Positions 1 to 8,081 are shown, numbered from the stretch's first letter. The stretch: DNA of 64,000 nt from Comamonas resistens (GCF_030064165.1 NZ_CP125947.1:3224001-3288000); one strand, 5' to 3'. Notes: generated by a model not told the origin, from the letters alone. Numbers and translations: made by a program.

Positions 1-1
1 C

Positions 2-640
2 CGTCACTGCCGCCAGGCACTGGAAGCTGCCACCTGGCAGGATGGACGCACCACGGCTGGCCATGTGGCGGCCCAGGTCAAAAGCAATCTGCAACTGCCG
101 CTGGACAGCAAGACGGGCCAGCAGATTGGCGACCTGCTGCTGGACCGGCTGGGCCGCAACCCGCTGTTCATGTCGGCCGCCCTGCCGCTCAAGGTTTTGC
201 CCCCGCGCTTCAACCGCTATGAAGGTGGCGGCACCTACGGCAACCATATCGACAATGCGTTCTTCACCATTCCGGGCACGGCCATCAAGGTCAGAACCGA
301 TGTCTCCACCACGGTCTTCTTCAGCGACCCTGAGGAATACGAGGGCGGCGAGCTGATGGTGGAAGACACTTTCGGCCAGCAAAGCGTGAAACTGGCGGCC
401 GGCGATGCCATCGTCTATCCCGGCACCAGCCTGCACCGCGTCAACCCTGTGACCAGCGGCACACGCTATGCCTCTTTTTTCTGGACGCAGAGCCTGATCA
501 AATCCGCCGAGCAGCGCCGCCTGCTGTTTGACCTGGACCAGACCATCCAGCAGCTGACGCAGGAGCAACCCGAGCACTCACGCATTGCTGCACTATCGGG
601 CACTTATCACAATCTTTTACGCATGTGGTCTGAAAGCTAA
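2..640 (+). CDS. PKHD-type Fe(II)/2-oxoglutarate hydroxylase, PiuC-like (5' end outside window)
   Basis: The open frame runs in from the left edge and ends with TAA, so the true start lies outside the window; the visible part has about 212 codons against about 226 for the PiuC/YbiX family. The metal-binding HxD is visible in GNHIDNAF and the distal His and 2-oxoglutarate-binding Arg in [18 protein letters not shown], all inside a double-stranded beta-helix fold. Family members are iron-regulated dioxygenases that sit next to TonB-dependent siderophore receptors, which fits the iron genes that follow. The true substrate of the family is not established. An internal ATG at 65 would lose conserved N-terminal residues and is not the start. 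Confidence 0.85.
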   Translation, partial: RHCRQALEAATWQDGRTTAGHVAAQVKSNLQLPLDSKTGQQIGDLLLDRLGRNPLFMSAALPLKVLPPRFNRYEGGGTYGNHIDNAFFTIPGTAIKVRTDVSTTVFFSDPEEYEGGELMVEDTFGQQSVKLAAGDAIVYPGTSLHRVNPVTSGTRYASFFWTQSLIKSAEQRRLLFDLDQTIQQLTQEQPEHSRIAALSGTYHNLLRMWSES

Positions 641-725
641 TCCCTGAGGGGGGACAACGCCCTCGGCTGGGCGCCCCCGCCGCGAGGCGACTCTTGCGCG
701 GCGTCTCTGGGTTAGAGCATGCCGG
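641..725. repeat. GC-rich dispersed intergenic repeat, copy 1
   Basis: Just after the PiuC-like stop codon lies a CCCTGAGGGGGGAC core followed by alternating GC-rich blocks and a tail ending in GCATGCCGG. The same layout (ccCCTGAG, C-run, G-run, GACGAC, a GCGCGGCGGCGC-like block, cGCCAGTTTT tail) recurs at 18808, 38057, 40780, 56104 and 57175. I read it as one copy of a dispersed repeat, not a gene. It could fold into a hairpin after the stop codon. Confidence 0.6.
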
Positions 726-775
726 TTTGCACATCGCGCCCAAACATTGATTTCGCTTGAGAACGCACCCGCAAA

Positions 776-1942
776 ATGAATTCCACTCCCCTCAATATTC
801 TTGGCACGCCGGCGCAGCCGCCTTTGCAAAGCATTCCGACCAATATCGCCAGTCTGGCCGACTACGCCTCTCTGGCACGCGAGCATATGGAAGCTGGAGC
901 CTGGGCCCATATTGAAAGCGGCGCCGACCAGCAGCTGACACTGGCCCATAACCGCGCCGCCTTCGACCAACTACGCCTGTGCCCGCAGGCGCTGGCGGAC
1001 CTATCGAGCGCGCACACAAGACAGACGCTGCTGAACGAGCCACTGCACTGGCCGGTGCTGCTGGCACCCGTGGCCTACCAGCGCCTGGCCCACCCCGAAG
1101 GCGAGCTGGCCGCCGTACGCGCCGCCATGGCCATGCGCACCGGCATGGTGGTCAGCACCTTGTCCAGCCATAGCCTGGAAGACATCGCCCAGGCTGCGCA
1201 GAGCGCGGCTCAGGAACTGGGACGCAGCGGCCCGCTGTGGTTTCAGCTCTATCAGCAAGCCTCGCGCGAGCACACGCTGCAGCTGGTGCGCCGTGCCGAA
1301 GCCGCAGGCTACACAGCGCTGATGTGGACGGTGGATGCGCATATCAAACGCTCCAGCTACCCGCTGCCGCCCGGCGTGGAGGCCGTCAATCTGCGCGGCA
1401 TGCCGCAGCAACGCCACAGCGCCGATCTGATGAGCGAGCAGATTCTGTTCGGCACCGAACTGACCCGCCACGCCCCCAGCTGGGACGACCTTGTCTGGCT
1501 GCGCGCACAGACCCGGCTGCCACTGATTGTCAAAGGTGTGCTGTCCCCCCAGGTCGCCGCCAGGGCGGCTGAGCTGGGCGCCGATGCGGTCGTTGTCTCC
1601 AACCACGGCGGGCGGGTGCTCGATGGTGCTGTGTCGCCGCTGGAAGTGCTTCCGGCCATCCGCGCTGCCCTGCCCGGCTCCATCCCACTTCTGATGGACA
1701 GCGGCGTACGCCTGGGCACCGATGTGCTCAAAGCCGTGGCCATGGGTGCCAGCACCGTCATGGTCGGCCGCCCACAGATGCATGCACTGGCCGTAGCCGG
1801 CATGCTGGGTGTGGCCCATATGCTGCATCTGCTGCGTGCCGAACTGGAGCTGGCCATGGCCCAGACAGGCTGTGCCACGCTGGCCGACATCGGGCCGCAA
1901 CTGCTTGTTTCCCAAGCATTTTCAGTGGAAAGCCAGCTTTAA
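776..1942 (+). CDS. FMN-dependent alpha-hydroxyacid oxidase/dehydrogenase (lactate or glycolate oxidase family)
   Basis: A 388-residue protein of the LldD/glycolate oxidase/lactate oxidase family, which oxidises L-2-hydroxyacids to 2-oxoacids with FMN. Visible motifs are VSTLSSHSLEDIA and LWFQLYQ in the FMN-binding barrel, the conserved LIVKGVLSPQVA lysine strand, and the signature SNHGGRVLDG, which holds the catalytic His and substrate Arg. The phosphate-binding end is MDSGVRLGTDVLKAVAMGA. The length is typical. It stands alone between the dioxygenase and bfd. The ATG is preceded by only a weak ribosome site. The exact substrate (lactate, glycolate, mandelate or other) cannot be told from sequence alone. 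Confidence 0.85.
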   Translation: MNSTPLNILGTPAQPPLQSIPTNIASLADYASLAREHMEAGAWAHIESGADQQLTLAHNRAAFDQLRLCPQALADLSSAHTRQTLLNEPLHWPVLLAPVAYQRLAHPEGELAAVRAAMAMRTGMVVSTLSSHSLEDIAQAAQSAAQELGRSGPLWFQLYQQASREHTLQLVRRAEAAGYTALMWTVDAHIKRSSYPLPPGVEAVNLRGMPQQRHSADLMSEQILFGTELTRHAPSWDDLVWLRAQTRLPLIVKGVLSPQVAARAAELGADAVVVSNHGGRVLDGAVSPLEVLPAIRAALPGSIPLLMDSGVRLGTDVLKAVAMGASTVMVGRPQMHALAVAGMLGVAHMLHLLRAELELAMAQTGCATLADIGPQLLVSQAFSVESQL

Positions 1943-1977
1943 CCACAGCAGCAACACGCCTAATTGGCGGGCATGCA

Positions 1978-2004
1978 TTGCAAATGCGATGGATTCTCAT
2001 TTAT
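1978..2004 (+). promoter_or_regulatory. Possible Fur box upstream of bfd
   Basis: An AT-rich stretch (AAATGCGATGGATTCTCAT and following TTATA) lies about 45-70 bp before the bfd start and resembles the hexamer pattern of Fur boxes. It is weaker than the boxes before hemP and the DUF2325 gene. Confidence 0.4.
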
Positions 2005-2048
2005 ACTCCAGCTATCACCTCAATAGCCAGCAACAACTGCCTGTAGCC

Positions 2049-2351
2049 ATGATCGTCTGTGTATGCCGCCGGGTTTCCGACCGAGAAATAGCACGCCACG
2101 CGCATGCGGGTATGAGCTTTGACGAAATCCAGTTTGAATTGGGTGTTGCCATGCAATGCGGGCGCTGCGAAGGCTGCGCACGCGATGTGGTTGCCCAATG
2201 CAGTGCCACCCATCCGATCGCAGCCATTCATAACGAATCGCACGCCGGTGCATCCGTTCAGACGGTTCAGCTTGCCACCAATATTCTGGAAAGCAAAGCA
2301 TGGCCCACCTCGCAAACTACACCGTCCTCTCAGCCCTTGTTGGCAGCCTGA
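2049..2351 (+). CDS. bfd: Bacterioferritin-associated ferredoxin (BFD-like [2Fe-2S])
   Basis: 100 residues. The N-terminal 60 residues are a BFD-type [2Fe-2S] domain with Cys ligands in MIVCVCRRVSD and CGRCEGCARD, spaced as CxC...CxxC. Bfd reduces bacterioferritin to release stored iron. E. coli Bfd is about 64 residues; the roughly 35 extra C-terminal residues here (rich in S, T, Q, P) look unstructured and overlap a second small frame starting at 2300. The ATG at 2049 was chosen because Bfd proteins begin directly with this MIVCVC motif; the open frame extends upstream only by chance. Its place before tonB-exbBD supports a role in iron metabolism. Confidence 0.85.
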   Translation: MIVCVCRRVSDREIARHAHAGMSFDEIQFELGVAMQCGRCEGCARDVVAQCSATHPIAAIHNESHAGASVQTVQLATNILESKAWPTSQTTPSSQPLLAA

Positions 2352-2392
2352 TTCTTGTGATGGCATGCACCTGGTGGATACTGCGTGACTGA
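2300..2392 (+). CDS. Putative 30-residue single-pass membrane peptide overlapping bfd
   Basis: ATG at 2300 opens a frame of 30 codons to TGA at 2390-2392, overlapping the last 52 bases of bfd in another frame. The peptide has a short polar start (MAHLANYT), one hydrophobic segment of about 18 residues (LSALVGSLILVMACTWW) and a charged end (ILRD). A GGAAAG sequence lies about 6 bases upstream of the ATG. I do not recognise a family. The composition of a clean transmembrane helix followed by a charged tail argues for a real gene, but the short length means chance is possible. Confidence 0.45.
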   Translation: MAHLANYTVLSALVGSLILVMACTWWILRD

Positions 2393-2499
2393 TCTTGTTG
2401 CGCCAGCGCACGCAGAACCCCTCACCGGGCGCCCTCTAGCCGGTTAACCAGCGCTTTCTTTTCTGATTCCAGCCTGCTCTGGTTGCCTTCCCCGCTCTT

Positions 2500-3222
2500 A
2501 TGTCCCAGTCTGATCAATTTGCTTCTGCCAGCGGCCCCAGCCGCAACCTGGCAGTAGCTGGTGCCGTGGTTGTTGCACATGCTGCCGCCCTCTGGGCCAT
2601 GCAGCATGGTCTGGCGCAGCAGCACCCTCCCGAGGTCGTGGTGCCTGCCGCCGTGATTGCCGAGTTCATAGCACCACCGGCGCCAGAGCCCAAGCCACCG
2701 GCTCCGCCACCACCGCCTCCAGCCCCGGCACCCAAACCGCAGCCCAAGCCCCAGATCAAGCCTGAGCTGAAAAAAGCGCCGCTACCCAAGGCCATCAAAG
2801 ACCCCACGCCTGCTCCCGCAGCCCCGCAAGGCTCGACGGAAGACAGCCAGAGCAAGCCGGACAAGAATCCGCCTGCACCACCGGCGCCTCCGGCCCCGCC
2901 CGCACCGCCAGCGCCCCCCGCTCCACCGGCTCCACCCAAGATCGAGCAGCCGTCGAGCAATGCTGCCTATCTGAACAACCCTGCACCCGCCTACCCTTCG
3001 GTCAGCAAGCGCATGGGCGAGCAAGGTAAGGTCATGCTGCGTGTCTATATCAACGAGCAGGGTCAGCCCGAGAAGATCGAAATCAAACAGTCCAGCGGAT
3101 TTGACCGCCTGGACGACGCCGCCATCAACACCGTGCGCCAGTGGAAGTTTGTTCCTGGCAAGCGCAATGGTGTGCCCGAAGCCATGTGGCACATCGTCCC
3201 CATCAACTTTGTTCTCAAATAA
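2500..3222 (+). CDS. tonB: TonB energy-transducing protein
   Basis: 240 residues. An N-terminal transmembrane anchor (LAVAGAVVVAHAAALWAM) is followed by a long proline-rich periplasmic linker with Pro-Lys and Pro-Ala repeats (about residues 55-150), and a C-terminal TonB domain with the PAYPSVSKRMGEQGKVMLRV strand and the WKFVPGKRNG region. TonB couples the proton gradient, through ExbB and ExbD, to outer-membrane siderophore and heme receptors. exbB begins 23 bp after its stop and exbD follows, so these three form one operon. The low-complexity linker is expected for TonB and is not a sign of error. Confidence 0.92.
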   Translation: MSQSDQFASASGPSRNLAVAGAVVVAHAAALWAMQHGLAQQHPPEVVVPAAVIAEFIAPPAPEPKPPAPPPPPPAPAPKPQPKPQIKPELKKAPLPKAIKDPTPAPAAPQGSTEDSQSKPDKNPPAPPAPPAPPAPPAPPAPPAPPKIEQPSSNAAYLNNPAPAYPSVSKRMGEQGKVMLRVYINEQGQPEKIEIKQSSGFDRLDDAAINTVRQWKFVPGKRNGVPEAMWHIVPINFVLK

Positions 3223-3245
3223 AACCGCAGTTTTCAGGAGTACCC

Positions 3246-3968
3246 ATGGAATCCCAATTCGGCATTGCCCACGTCTGGACACAGGGCGACTTCGTGACCC
3301 GCGCCGTGGCCATCATCTTGCTGGCCATGTCGGTGGCCTCTTGGCTGGTCATCGTCATCAAGGCGCTGGACATCGTGAAATTCAAGAAGTACGCCAAGAC
3401 TGCGCAGGACTTCTGGCACAGCGCCGATCTGGCTACAGGCCTGGAAAAGCTCGGGGACGACAAGCAGAACCCCTTCCGCTTCATGGTGCTCGAAGGCCGC
3501 GAAGCCTCTGCCCACCACCGCAAGACCAGCGCCCATCTGCATGACACCCTGGACATCAGCGACTGGGTGACCCGCTGCCTGCGCAACGGCATCAACGAAT
3601 TCACGGCACGCCTGCAATCCGGCCTGGCGATTCTGGCCTCCGTCGGCTCCACGGCCCCCTTCATCGGCCTGTTCGGCACCGTCTGGGGCATCTACCACGC
3701 GCTGGTGGCCATCGGCATGTCGGGCCAATCCTCCATCGACAAGGTGGCAGGCCCCATCGGCGAAGCGCTGATCATGACCGCCCTGGGCCTGGCCGTGGCC
3801 ATCCCCGCCGTGCTGGGCTACAACGCTCTGGTGCGCGGCAACAAGGGCATCCTCAATGCCCTCAACAGCTTTGCCCACGATGTGCACGCCTATTTCGTGA
3901 CCGGCGCCCGCGTTTCCGTGGACGGCCAGGTCTCCGGCAATGTGCTGCCGCTGAAGAAAGGCGCCTAA
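3246..3968 (+). CDS. exbB: ExbB, MotA/TolQ/ExbB proton channel subunit
   Basis: 240 residues. A first transmembrane helix lies near residues 15-40 (AIILLAMSVASWLVIVIKAL), followed by a cytoplasmic stretch, and a pair of helices with the family signature LAILASVGSTAPFIGLFGTVWGIYHAL split over the loop and GEALIMTALGLAVAIPAVLGYNAL. This is the pentameric proton channel of the TonB motor. The ATG at 3246 follows CAGGAGTACCC, a good ribosome site; the longer open frame upstream overlaps tonB and is rejected. exbD starts 3 bp after its stop. Confidence 0.93.
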   Translation: MESQFGIAHVWTQGDFVTRAVAIILLAMSVASWLVIVIKALDIVKFKKYAKTAQDFWHSADLATGLEKLGDDKQNPFRFMVLEGREASAHHRKTSAHLHDTLDISDWVTRCLRNGINEFTARLQSGLAILASVGSTAPFIGLFGTVWGIYHALVAIGMSGQSSIDKVAGPIGEALIMTALGLAVAIPAVLGYNALVRGNKGILNALNSFAHDVHAYFVTGARVSVDGQVSGNVLPLKKGA

Positions 3969-3971
3969 GCC

Positions 3972-4388
3972 ATGTCATTCGGAACCATGGACGATGGGGA
4001 CAGCGACGAGGTGATGAACGAGATCAATATGACGCCTCTGGTGGACGTCATGCTGGTGCTGCTCATCATCTTCATCATCACCGTGCCCGTGATGAAACAT
4101 TCGGTCAACGTGGACCTGCCGCGCGCCACCAATCAGCCCGAGGACACCAAGCCTGCCACCGTGCAACTGGGCATCACGGCCGACGGCAAGTATTCGTGGA
4201 ATGGCCAGGAGGTCAGCGACGAACAACTGGAAAGCAATCTGCAGGCCGAAGCCGTCAAGGAACCCCAGCCTGATCTGCATATCCGCGGCGACAAGGAAGT
4301 GCGCTACGAACGTGTAGCCCAGGCCATGGCGGCGGCCCAGCGCGCCGGCGTCAAGAAGATCGGCTTTGTGACCGATCCAACCAAATAA
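3972..4388 (+). CDS. exbD: ExbD, biopolymer transport protein
   Basis: 138 residues with the single N-terminal transmembrane helix MTPLVDVMLVLLIIFIITVP, carrying the conserved proton-handling Asp (VDVMLVLL), and a periplasmic domain ending RAGVKKIGFVTDP, as in ExbD/TolR proteins. It completes the TonB motor. The gene lies 3 bp after exbB. Its downstream hairpin terminator is split by an IS5-type insertion, so read-through toward the element may now differ from the ancestral state. Confidence 0.93.
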   Translation: MSFGTMDDGDSDEVMNEINMTPLVDVMLVLLIIFIITVPVMKHSVNVDLPRATNQPEDTKPATVQLGITADGKYSWNGQEVSDEQLESNLQAEAVKEPQPDLHIRGDKEVRYERVAQAMAAAQRAGVKKIGFVTDPTK

Positions 4389-4410
4389 ACCACCACTGCA
4401 TTTATCTCTG

Positions 4411-4422
4411 AACGGCCCCTAG
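4411..4422 (+). terminator. Left half of exbD terminator, split by the insertion element
   Basis: AACGGCCC plus CTAG at 4411-4422 and GGGCCGTT plus a T-run at 5601-5613 would join, once the insertion element and one CTAG are removed, into a perfect hairpin with 8-bp arms and a CTAG loop followed by Ts. This is a textbook intrinsic terminator placed 22 bp after exbD. Confidence 0.75.
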
Positions 4423-5596
4423 GGAAGGTCTGCACGAATTACTTGGAAGTGAGCTACGCCCGTCCGTGAGATAAAGCCTGCCTCAGCAAGGCGCCCAAAC
4501 GTTGTCCAGGCGCCTCCAGGGGGATGCAATTCCCCGATTTCGTGGGCATTACGCCCCTTGCACGCGCACCTGTGCCATGGCTTTCAGCTTGTGCCTGGCC
4601 ATCCACAGGTTGGACAGGGCAAACAGCGTCACGATCTGCGCCGTGTTTTTCTTCAAACCACGGTAGCGCACCTTCACATATCCAAACTGCTGCTTGAGCA
4701 CCCTGAAGGGGTGTTCCACCTTGGCCCGGATGCGCGCCTTGGTGCGCTCCAGCTGGTCGATCAGATCATCAAGAGGCTTGTCTTTGTCCAGCGCCCGGCG
4801 CAGGCCTGGGCGCATGGCCACGTGCCAGCACACGGCTTGCCTGGCATCGGGGCGCTTGTCCGCCCCTTGGTAGCCCGCATCACCAAAGGCATCTGTCTCC
4901 TGCCCGTGCAGCAGGCTGTTGGCTTCGACGATGTCGCTGACGTTGCCAGCCGTGCCCCGCACTGTGTGCACCAGGCCCGAGTCGGCATCCACCCCGATGT
5001 GGGCCTTCATGCCAAAGTACCACTGGTTGCCCTTCTTGCTCTGGTGCATCTCGGGGTCACGCTCGCCACTTTGGTTCTTGGTGGAACTGGGGGCCGCAAT
5101 CAGCGTGGCATCCACCACGGTGCCCGCCTTCAACTGCAAGCCCTTGGCTTGCAGCAGTGCGTTGACCGTGGCCAGGATTTGTTCGGCCAGCTTGTGGCGT
5201 TCCAGCAGGTGCCTGAAGCGCAGGATGCTCGACTCGCTGGGGATGTGTTCGTCCCAACGAGACAGACCTGCGAAGTCACGAAACGCAGGCACATCATGCA
5301 GCGCTTCTTCCATTGCAGGGTCGCTGAGCTTGAACCACTGCTGCATGAAGTGGATGCGCAGCAGCGTCTGCACCGCAAAGGGCTGCTGACCCCGCCGCCC
5401 ACTCTCGGGGGCGTAGGGCGCTATCAGCGCTACCAGTTCAGCCCAAGGAACCACCAGCTCCATGGCGTCCAGGAATTCGCGCTTGCGGGTGCGCTTGACG
5501 GTGTTGCTCAGGCCCAGGCTGCTTTGCTTCATGTCTGTATTGTCTGGGCTTCAGGCCCTTGCAAGCACATCAGGCGTGGATTCGTGCAGAGGATCC
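4423..5596 (-). mobile_element. IS5-family insertion sequence, 1174 bp
   Basis: The ends are GGAAGGTCTGCACGAAT at 4423 and, on the other strand from 5596, GGATCCTCTGCACGAAT, a 17-bp inverted repeat with three mismatches. CTAG flanks both sides (4419-4422 and 5597-5600), as the target duplication expected of the IS5 group. The element holds one transposase gene on the minus strand. It appears complete and is inserted in the loop of the exbD terminator hairpin. Confidence 0.88.
4549..5532 (-). CDS. IS5-family DDE transposase
   Basis: 327 residues, the usual size. The N-terminal domain (FAVQTLLRIHFMQQWF, DPAMEEALHDV) is that of IS5/IS1182-type transposases. The catalytic triad is visible as VDATLIAAPSSTKN (first Asp), FGDAGYQGADKR (second Asp) and RAKVEHPFRVLKQQFGY (Glu in the Y-R-E-K type signature). 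No frameshift is seen, so the enzyme may be active. Long open frames on the opposite strand here are shadows of this gene. Confidence 0.93.
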   Translation of the reverse strand: MKQSSLGLSNTVKRTRKREFLDAMELVVPWAELVALIAPYAPESGRRGQQPFAVQTLLRIHFMQQWFKLSDPAMEEALHDVPAFRDFAGLSRWDEHIPSESSILRFRHLLERHKLAEQILATVNALLQAKGLQLKAGTVVDATLIAAPSSTKNQSGERDPEMHQSKKGNQWYFGMKAHIGVDADSGLVHTVRGTAGNVSDIVEANSLLHGQETDAFGDAGYQGADKRPDARQAVCWHVAMRPGLRRALDKDKPLDDLIDQLERTKARIRAKVEHPFRVLKQQFGYVKVRYRGLKKNTAQIVTLFALSNLWMARHKLKAMAQVRVQGA

Positions 5597-5773
5597 CTAG
5601 GGGCCGTTTTTCATGGAGAAAATCAGGCAAAAACAGGCTTAACCCCTTTGCAGTCATACGTCGAACGCTATGAATTTCAAAGCATCTAAGTAGCTACCAG
5701 CCAGCACATCGATTCACTCCTGAAAATAGACAGCAATTTTTTCTTGAATGAGACTGGGTATCACTTGCATTTC

Positions 5774-5797
5774 AATTGAGAATTGTTATCATTACAC
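5774..5797 (+). promoter_or_regulatory. Fur box upstream of hemP
   Basis: AATTGAGAATTGTTATCATT lies 27-50 bp upstream of the hemP ATG and fits the GATAATGATAATCATTATC Fur consensus well. It implies repression of hemP by iron-loaded Fur. Confidence 0.75.
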
Positions 5798-5823
5798 CAG
5801 TTTTGAATTTAAGGAATCACGGC

Positions 5824-6045
5824 ATGTCCGCATCGCTTGCTGCGACTTCGCAGCTCCAAGTCCACCAAGCCGCCTCCATGGCCGCCGCATCCTCCCTGAC
5901 ACCTGACTCAGCATACCCTGCCAGCCACGCGGGCCTGGACAGCGCCCAGTTGCTCAACGGTCAGAAGGCCGTAACCATCGTGCACAACGGCACCCCTTAT
6001 CGCCTGCAGGCCACCAAGCTGGGCAAGCTCATACTGACCAAGTAA
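5824..6045 (+). CDS. hemP: Hemin uptake protein HemP
   Basis: 73 residues. The C-terminal 40 residues (LLNGQKAVTIVHNGTPYRLQ, then TKLGKLILTK) match the HemP family, small proteins coded at heme uptake loci and needed for, or regulating, heme receptor expression. The N-terminal half is low in complexity (A, S). The ATG at 5824 was chosen because AAGGAATCACGGC precedes it and because an earlier ATG at 5776 would lie inside the Fur box. No heme receptor gene follows; a bidirectional terminator does. Confidence 0.88.
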   Translation: MSASLAATSQLQVHQAASMAAASSLTPDSAYPASHAGLDSAQLLNGQKAVTIVHNGTPYRLQATKLGKLILTK

Positions 6046-6190
6046 AGGCCGCCCACATCCGTCAGCCGTACCGTTTCATCGTGGGGCGACACCGCAAGTG
6101 TCGTATTCGCCAGCCACAGCGGCCGTGGAGCACAAGCCCTCTCTTGCGCTCACGCCGCCGGTAGCCACGCGTTTTTTCCACATCCTGCGT

Positions 6191-6237
6191 CCAAAACAAA
6201 ACCCCTGCCGCTTTCGCGCGCAGGGGTTTTGTTTTGG
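6191..6237. terminator. Strong bidirectional terminator between hemP and the HbpS-like gene
   Basis: The arms AAAACAAAACCCCTGC and GCAGGGGTTTTGTTTT are perfectly complementary around the loop cgctttcgcgc. T-rich ends on both strands allow it to stop hemP from the left and the convergent gene from the right. Confidence 0.9.
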
Positions 6238-6270
6238 GGCCCGCCGCTCCAGGCTGCGGGACAGAGGCAA

Positions 6271-6678
6271 TTACAGGCCCAGAGCAGCAATGCCGGCCTT
6301 GGCCACTTGCGCATCCTCGTTGGCCTTCACACCGGACACACCCACGGCGCCCAGCACCTGACCGTCCTTGACGATGGCCACGCCACCTTCGAGCAGACCG
6401 TCCACAAAGGGAGCGCTCAGGAAAGCGGTACGGCCGTTGTTGATCATGTCTTCAAAGGCCTTGGTGTCCTTGCGGCCCACGGCAGCAGAGCGGGCCTTGG
6501 CGGGAGCAATGTGAGCGGAAATGGGAGCCGCACCATCCATGCGCTGCAACAGCAGCAGGTGGCCGCCATCATCCACGATGGAAATCGTCACGGGCCAGTT
6601 GTTCTTCAGCGCTTCAGCTTCGGCTGCTGCGGCGATAGCTTTCACGTCGGCCAGTTCGAGTTCGTGCTTGGTCTTCAT
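6271..6678 (-). CDS. GlcG/HbpS-family heme-binding protein
   Basis: 135 residues covering one GlcG/HbpS domain: KAIAAAAEAEALKNN, the strand VTISIVDDGGHLLLLQRMDG, the KARSAAVGRKDTKAF helix and the end GGVAIVKDGQVLGAVGVSG. Homologues bind heme or cobalamin-like cofactors, or serve as accessory proteins of oxidases; in Streptomyces HbpS is a heme-degrading sensor. No signal peptide is seen, so it is probably cytoplasmic. It converges on hemP, and a heme-related role is inferred from this position. The start ATG is followed directly by the conserved domain. Confidence 0.8.
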   Translation of the reverse strand: MKTKHELELADVKAIAAAAEAEALKNNWPVTISIVDDGGHLLLLQRMDGAAPISAHIAPAKARSAAVGRKDTKAFEDMINNGRTAFLSAPFVDGLLEGGVAIVKDGQVLGAVGVSGVKANEDAQVAKAGIAALGL

Positions 6679-6871
6679 ATAGGTAAAAAACTCCGTCGGA
6701 TTGTTAATAAGAGGAGGATATTCTGTACGTTAACGGCAAAAATAGATGTCATGTGCAAAACATCCGAACCTAAAACTGCCTTTTTCCACCGGGGTATTGC
6801 AATCCCTCCGCAATACCCCCACCTAGAATGACAACGTTTCCATACACAATTCCTGAAGGAGGAATGGCTAC

Positions 6872-7564
6872 ATGAACGAACAAGTCACCACACTGGGCTC
6901 TGCGGGCTACGGTGTCTCGCAGCAAGAGCGCAACCGTGTTCTGCGCAACACGTACTGGCTGCTGGCACTCAGCCTGATCCCCACCGTGCTGGGCGCTTGG
7001 GTGGGCGTAGCCACTGGCATCACTGCATCGCTGCGCGGCGGCGTGGGCCTGATCGTTTTCATGGTCGGTGCCTTCGGCTTCATGTACGCGATCGAAAAGA
7101 CCAAGAACAGTGCTGCGGGCGTGCCCGTGCTGCTGGGCTTTACCTTCTTCATGGGCCTGATGCTCTCGCGCCTGATCGGCATGGTGCTGGGTTACTCCAA
7201 CGGCGTGCAGCTGATCATGACGGCCTTCGCCGGCACGGCAGGCGTCTTCTTCGTGATGGCCATGCTGGCCACCGTGATCAAGCGCGACCTGTCTGGCATG
7301 GGCAAGTTCCTGTTCGTGGGCGCTCTGGTGCTGATGCTGGGTGCGGTCATCAACGTGTTCGTGGGCTCCACCGCCGGCATGATGGCCATCTCCATGCTGG
7401 CCATAGCCATCTTCTCCGCCTACATGCTGTATGACCTCAAGCAGATCATTGACGGCGGCGAGACCAACTACATCAGCGCCACTCTGGCCCTGTACCTGGA
7501 CCTGTTCAATGTGTTCCAGAGCCTGCTGGCCCTGCTGGGTATCATGGGCGGCGAACGCGACTAA
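6872..7564 (+). CDS. YccA/Bax inhibitor-1 family membrane protein
   Basis: 230 residues with about seven hydrophobic segments and the UPF0005 family ending (YDLKQIIDGGETNYISATLA, YLDLFNVFQSLLALLG). E. coli YccA is a substrate and modulator of the FtsH protease; other BI-1 proteins leak calcium or protons. GAAGGAGGAATGGCTAC lies just before the ATG as a strong ribosome site. It is a single-gene unit closed by a clear terminator. Confidence 0.88.
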   Translation: MNEQVTTLGSAGYGVSQQERNRVLRNTYWLLALSLIPTVLGAWVGVATGITASLRGGVGLIVFMVGAFGFMYAIEKTKNSAAGVPVLLGFTFFMGLMLSRLIGMVLGYSNGVQLIMTAFAGTAGVFFVMAMLATVIKRDLSGMGKFLFVGALVLMLGAVINVFVGSTAGMMAISMLAIAIFSAYMLYDLKQIIDGGETNYISATLALYLDLFNVFQSLLALLGIMGGERD

Positions 7565-7587
7565 GCTGCGGCCCTGCCCCGGATTTG

Positions 7588-7618
7588 AAAAAGGAGTGCT
7601 TCGTGCACTCCTTTTTTA
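7588..7618 (+). terminator. Intrinsic terminator after the YccA-family gene
   Basis: The arms AAGGAGTGC and GCACTCCTT surround a short loop and are followed by a run of Ts; the stem is also preceded by As, so it may work on both strands. Confidence 0.85.
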
Positions 7619-7666
7619 TATGTCCTGGGCTAAATTCTCACCAGTTGCTGCCGATATCCAGACAAG

Positions 7667-8023
7667 ATGAAGCCAAACCACCTTCCCCGTGCGCTTGCCC
7701 TGGCCCTGCTGCCTCTGGTGCTCGCAGGCTGCAAGATTGAAGACATTCCAGGCCTGGGCCCCGATCCACGCACCATCGCGCGTGAATCCGAAGCCAAGGC
7801 CATCGGCGGCGCCTGCCGCCATGCCATGCGCGGCCTGGAAGACTGCTATGTCCTCAACCCCAAGGCCCCCAAAGCGCTGGTCTTTGCCGGCTGGAAGGAT
7901 ATGGACGAGTACATGCGCTCCAACAAAATCGAAGGCGTGCCTTCTGTTCTGGGCCAAAGTGCTCCGGAAAAGCGCAGCAGCACAGACAGTGATACCAATA
8001 GCGCCAGCCGCAACCGCAGCTGA
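7667..8023 (+). CDS. Small predicted lipoprotein of unknown function
   Basis: 118 residues. A lipoprotein signal is clear: a basic start, a hydrophobic core (ALALALLPLVL) and the lipobox LAGC with Cys about residue 22. The mature part has two more Cys (GGACRHAMRGLEDCYVLN) that could form a disulfide, and ends in a low-complexity S/T/N tail. Family not recognised. It has its own terminator. Confidence 0.7.
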   Translation: MKPNHLPRALALALLPLVLAGCKIEDIPGLGPDPRTIARESEAKAIGGACRHAMRGLEDCYVLNPKAPKALVFAGWKDMDEYMRSNKIEGVPSVLGQSAPEKRSSTDSDTNSASRNRS

Positions 8024-8049
8024 GTCGCGAGTTCTACCGCTCAAACCCC

Positions 8050-8081
8050 AAGGCCGCAGCCACAGTGCTGCGGCCTTTTTT
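8050..8081 (+). terminator. Intrinsic terminator after the lipoprotein gene
   Basis: A perfect 11-bp stem, AAGGCCGCAGC with GCTGCGGCCTT, with a 6-nt loop, is followed by TTTTT. Confidence 0.9.

Noticed and set aside
29..640. A start for the first gene at the ATG at 65
   Set aside because: The same frame is open and similar to the PiuC family from position 2 on, so the gene begins outside the window.
2514..2960. Glycine-rich minus-strand frame opposite tonB
   Set aside because: It is the antisense of the proline-rich TonB linker.
4558..5673. A plus-strand frame through the insertion element
   Set aside because: Shadow of the IS5 transposase, and it runs across the element border.
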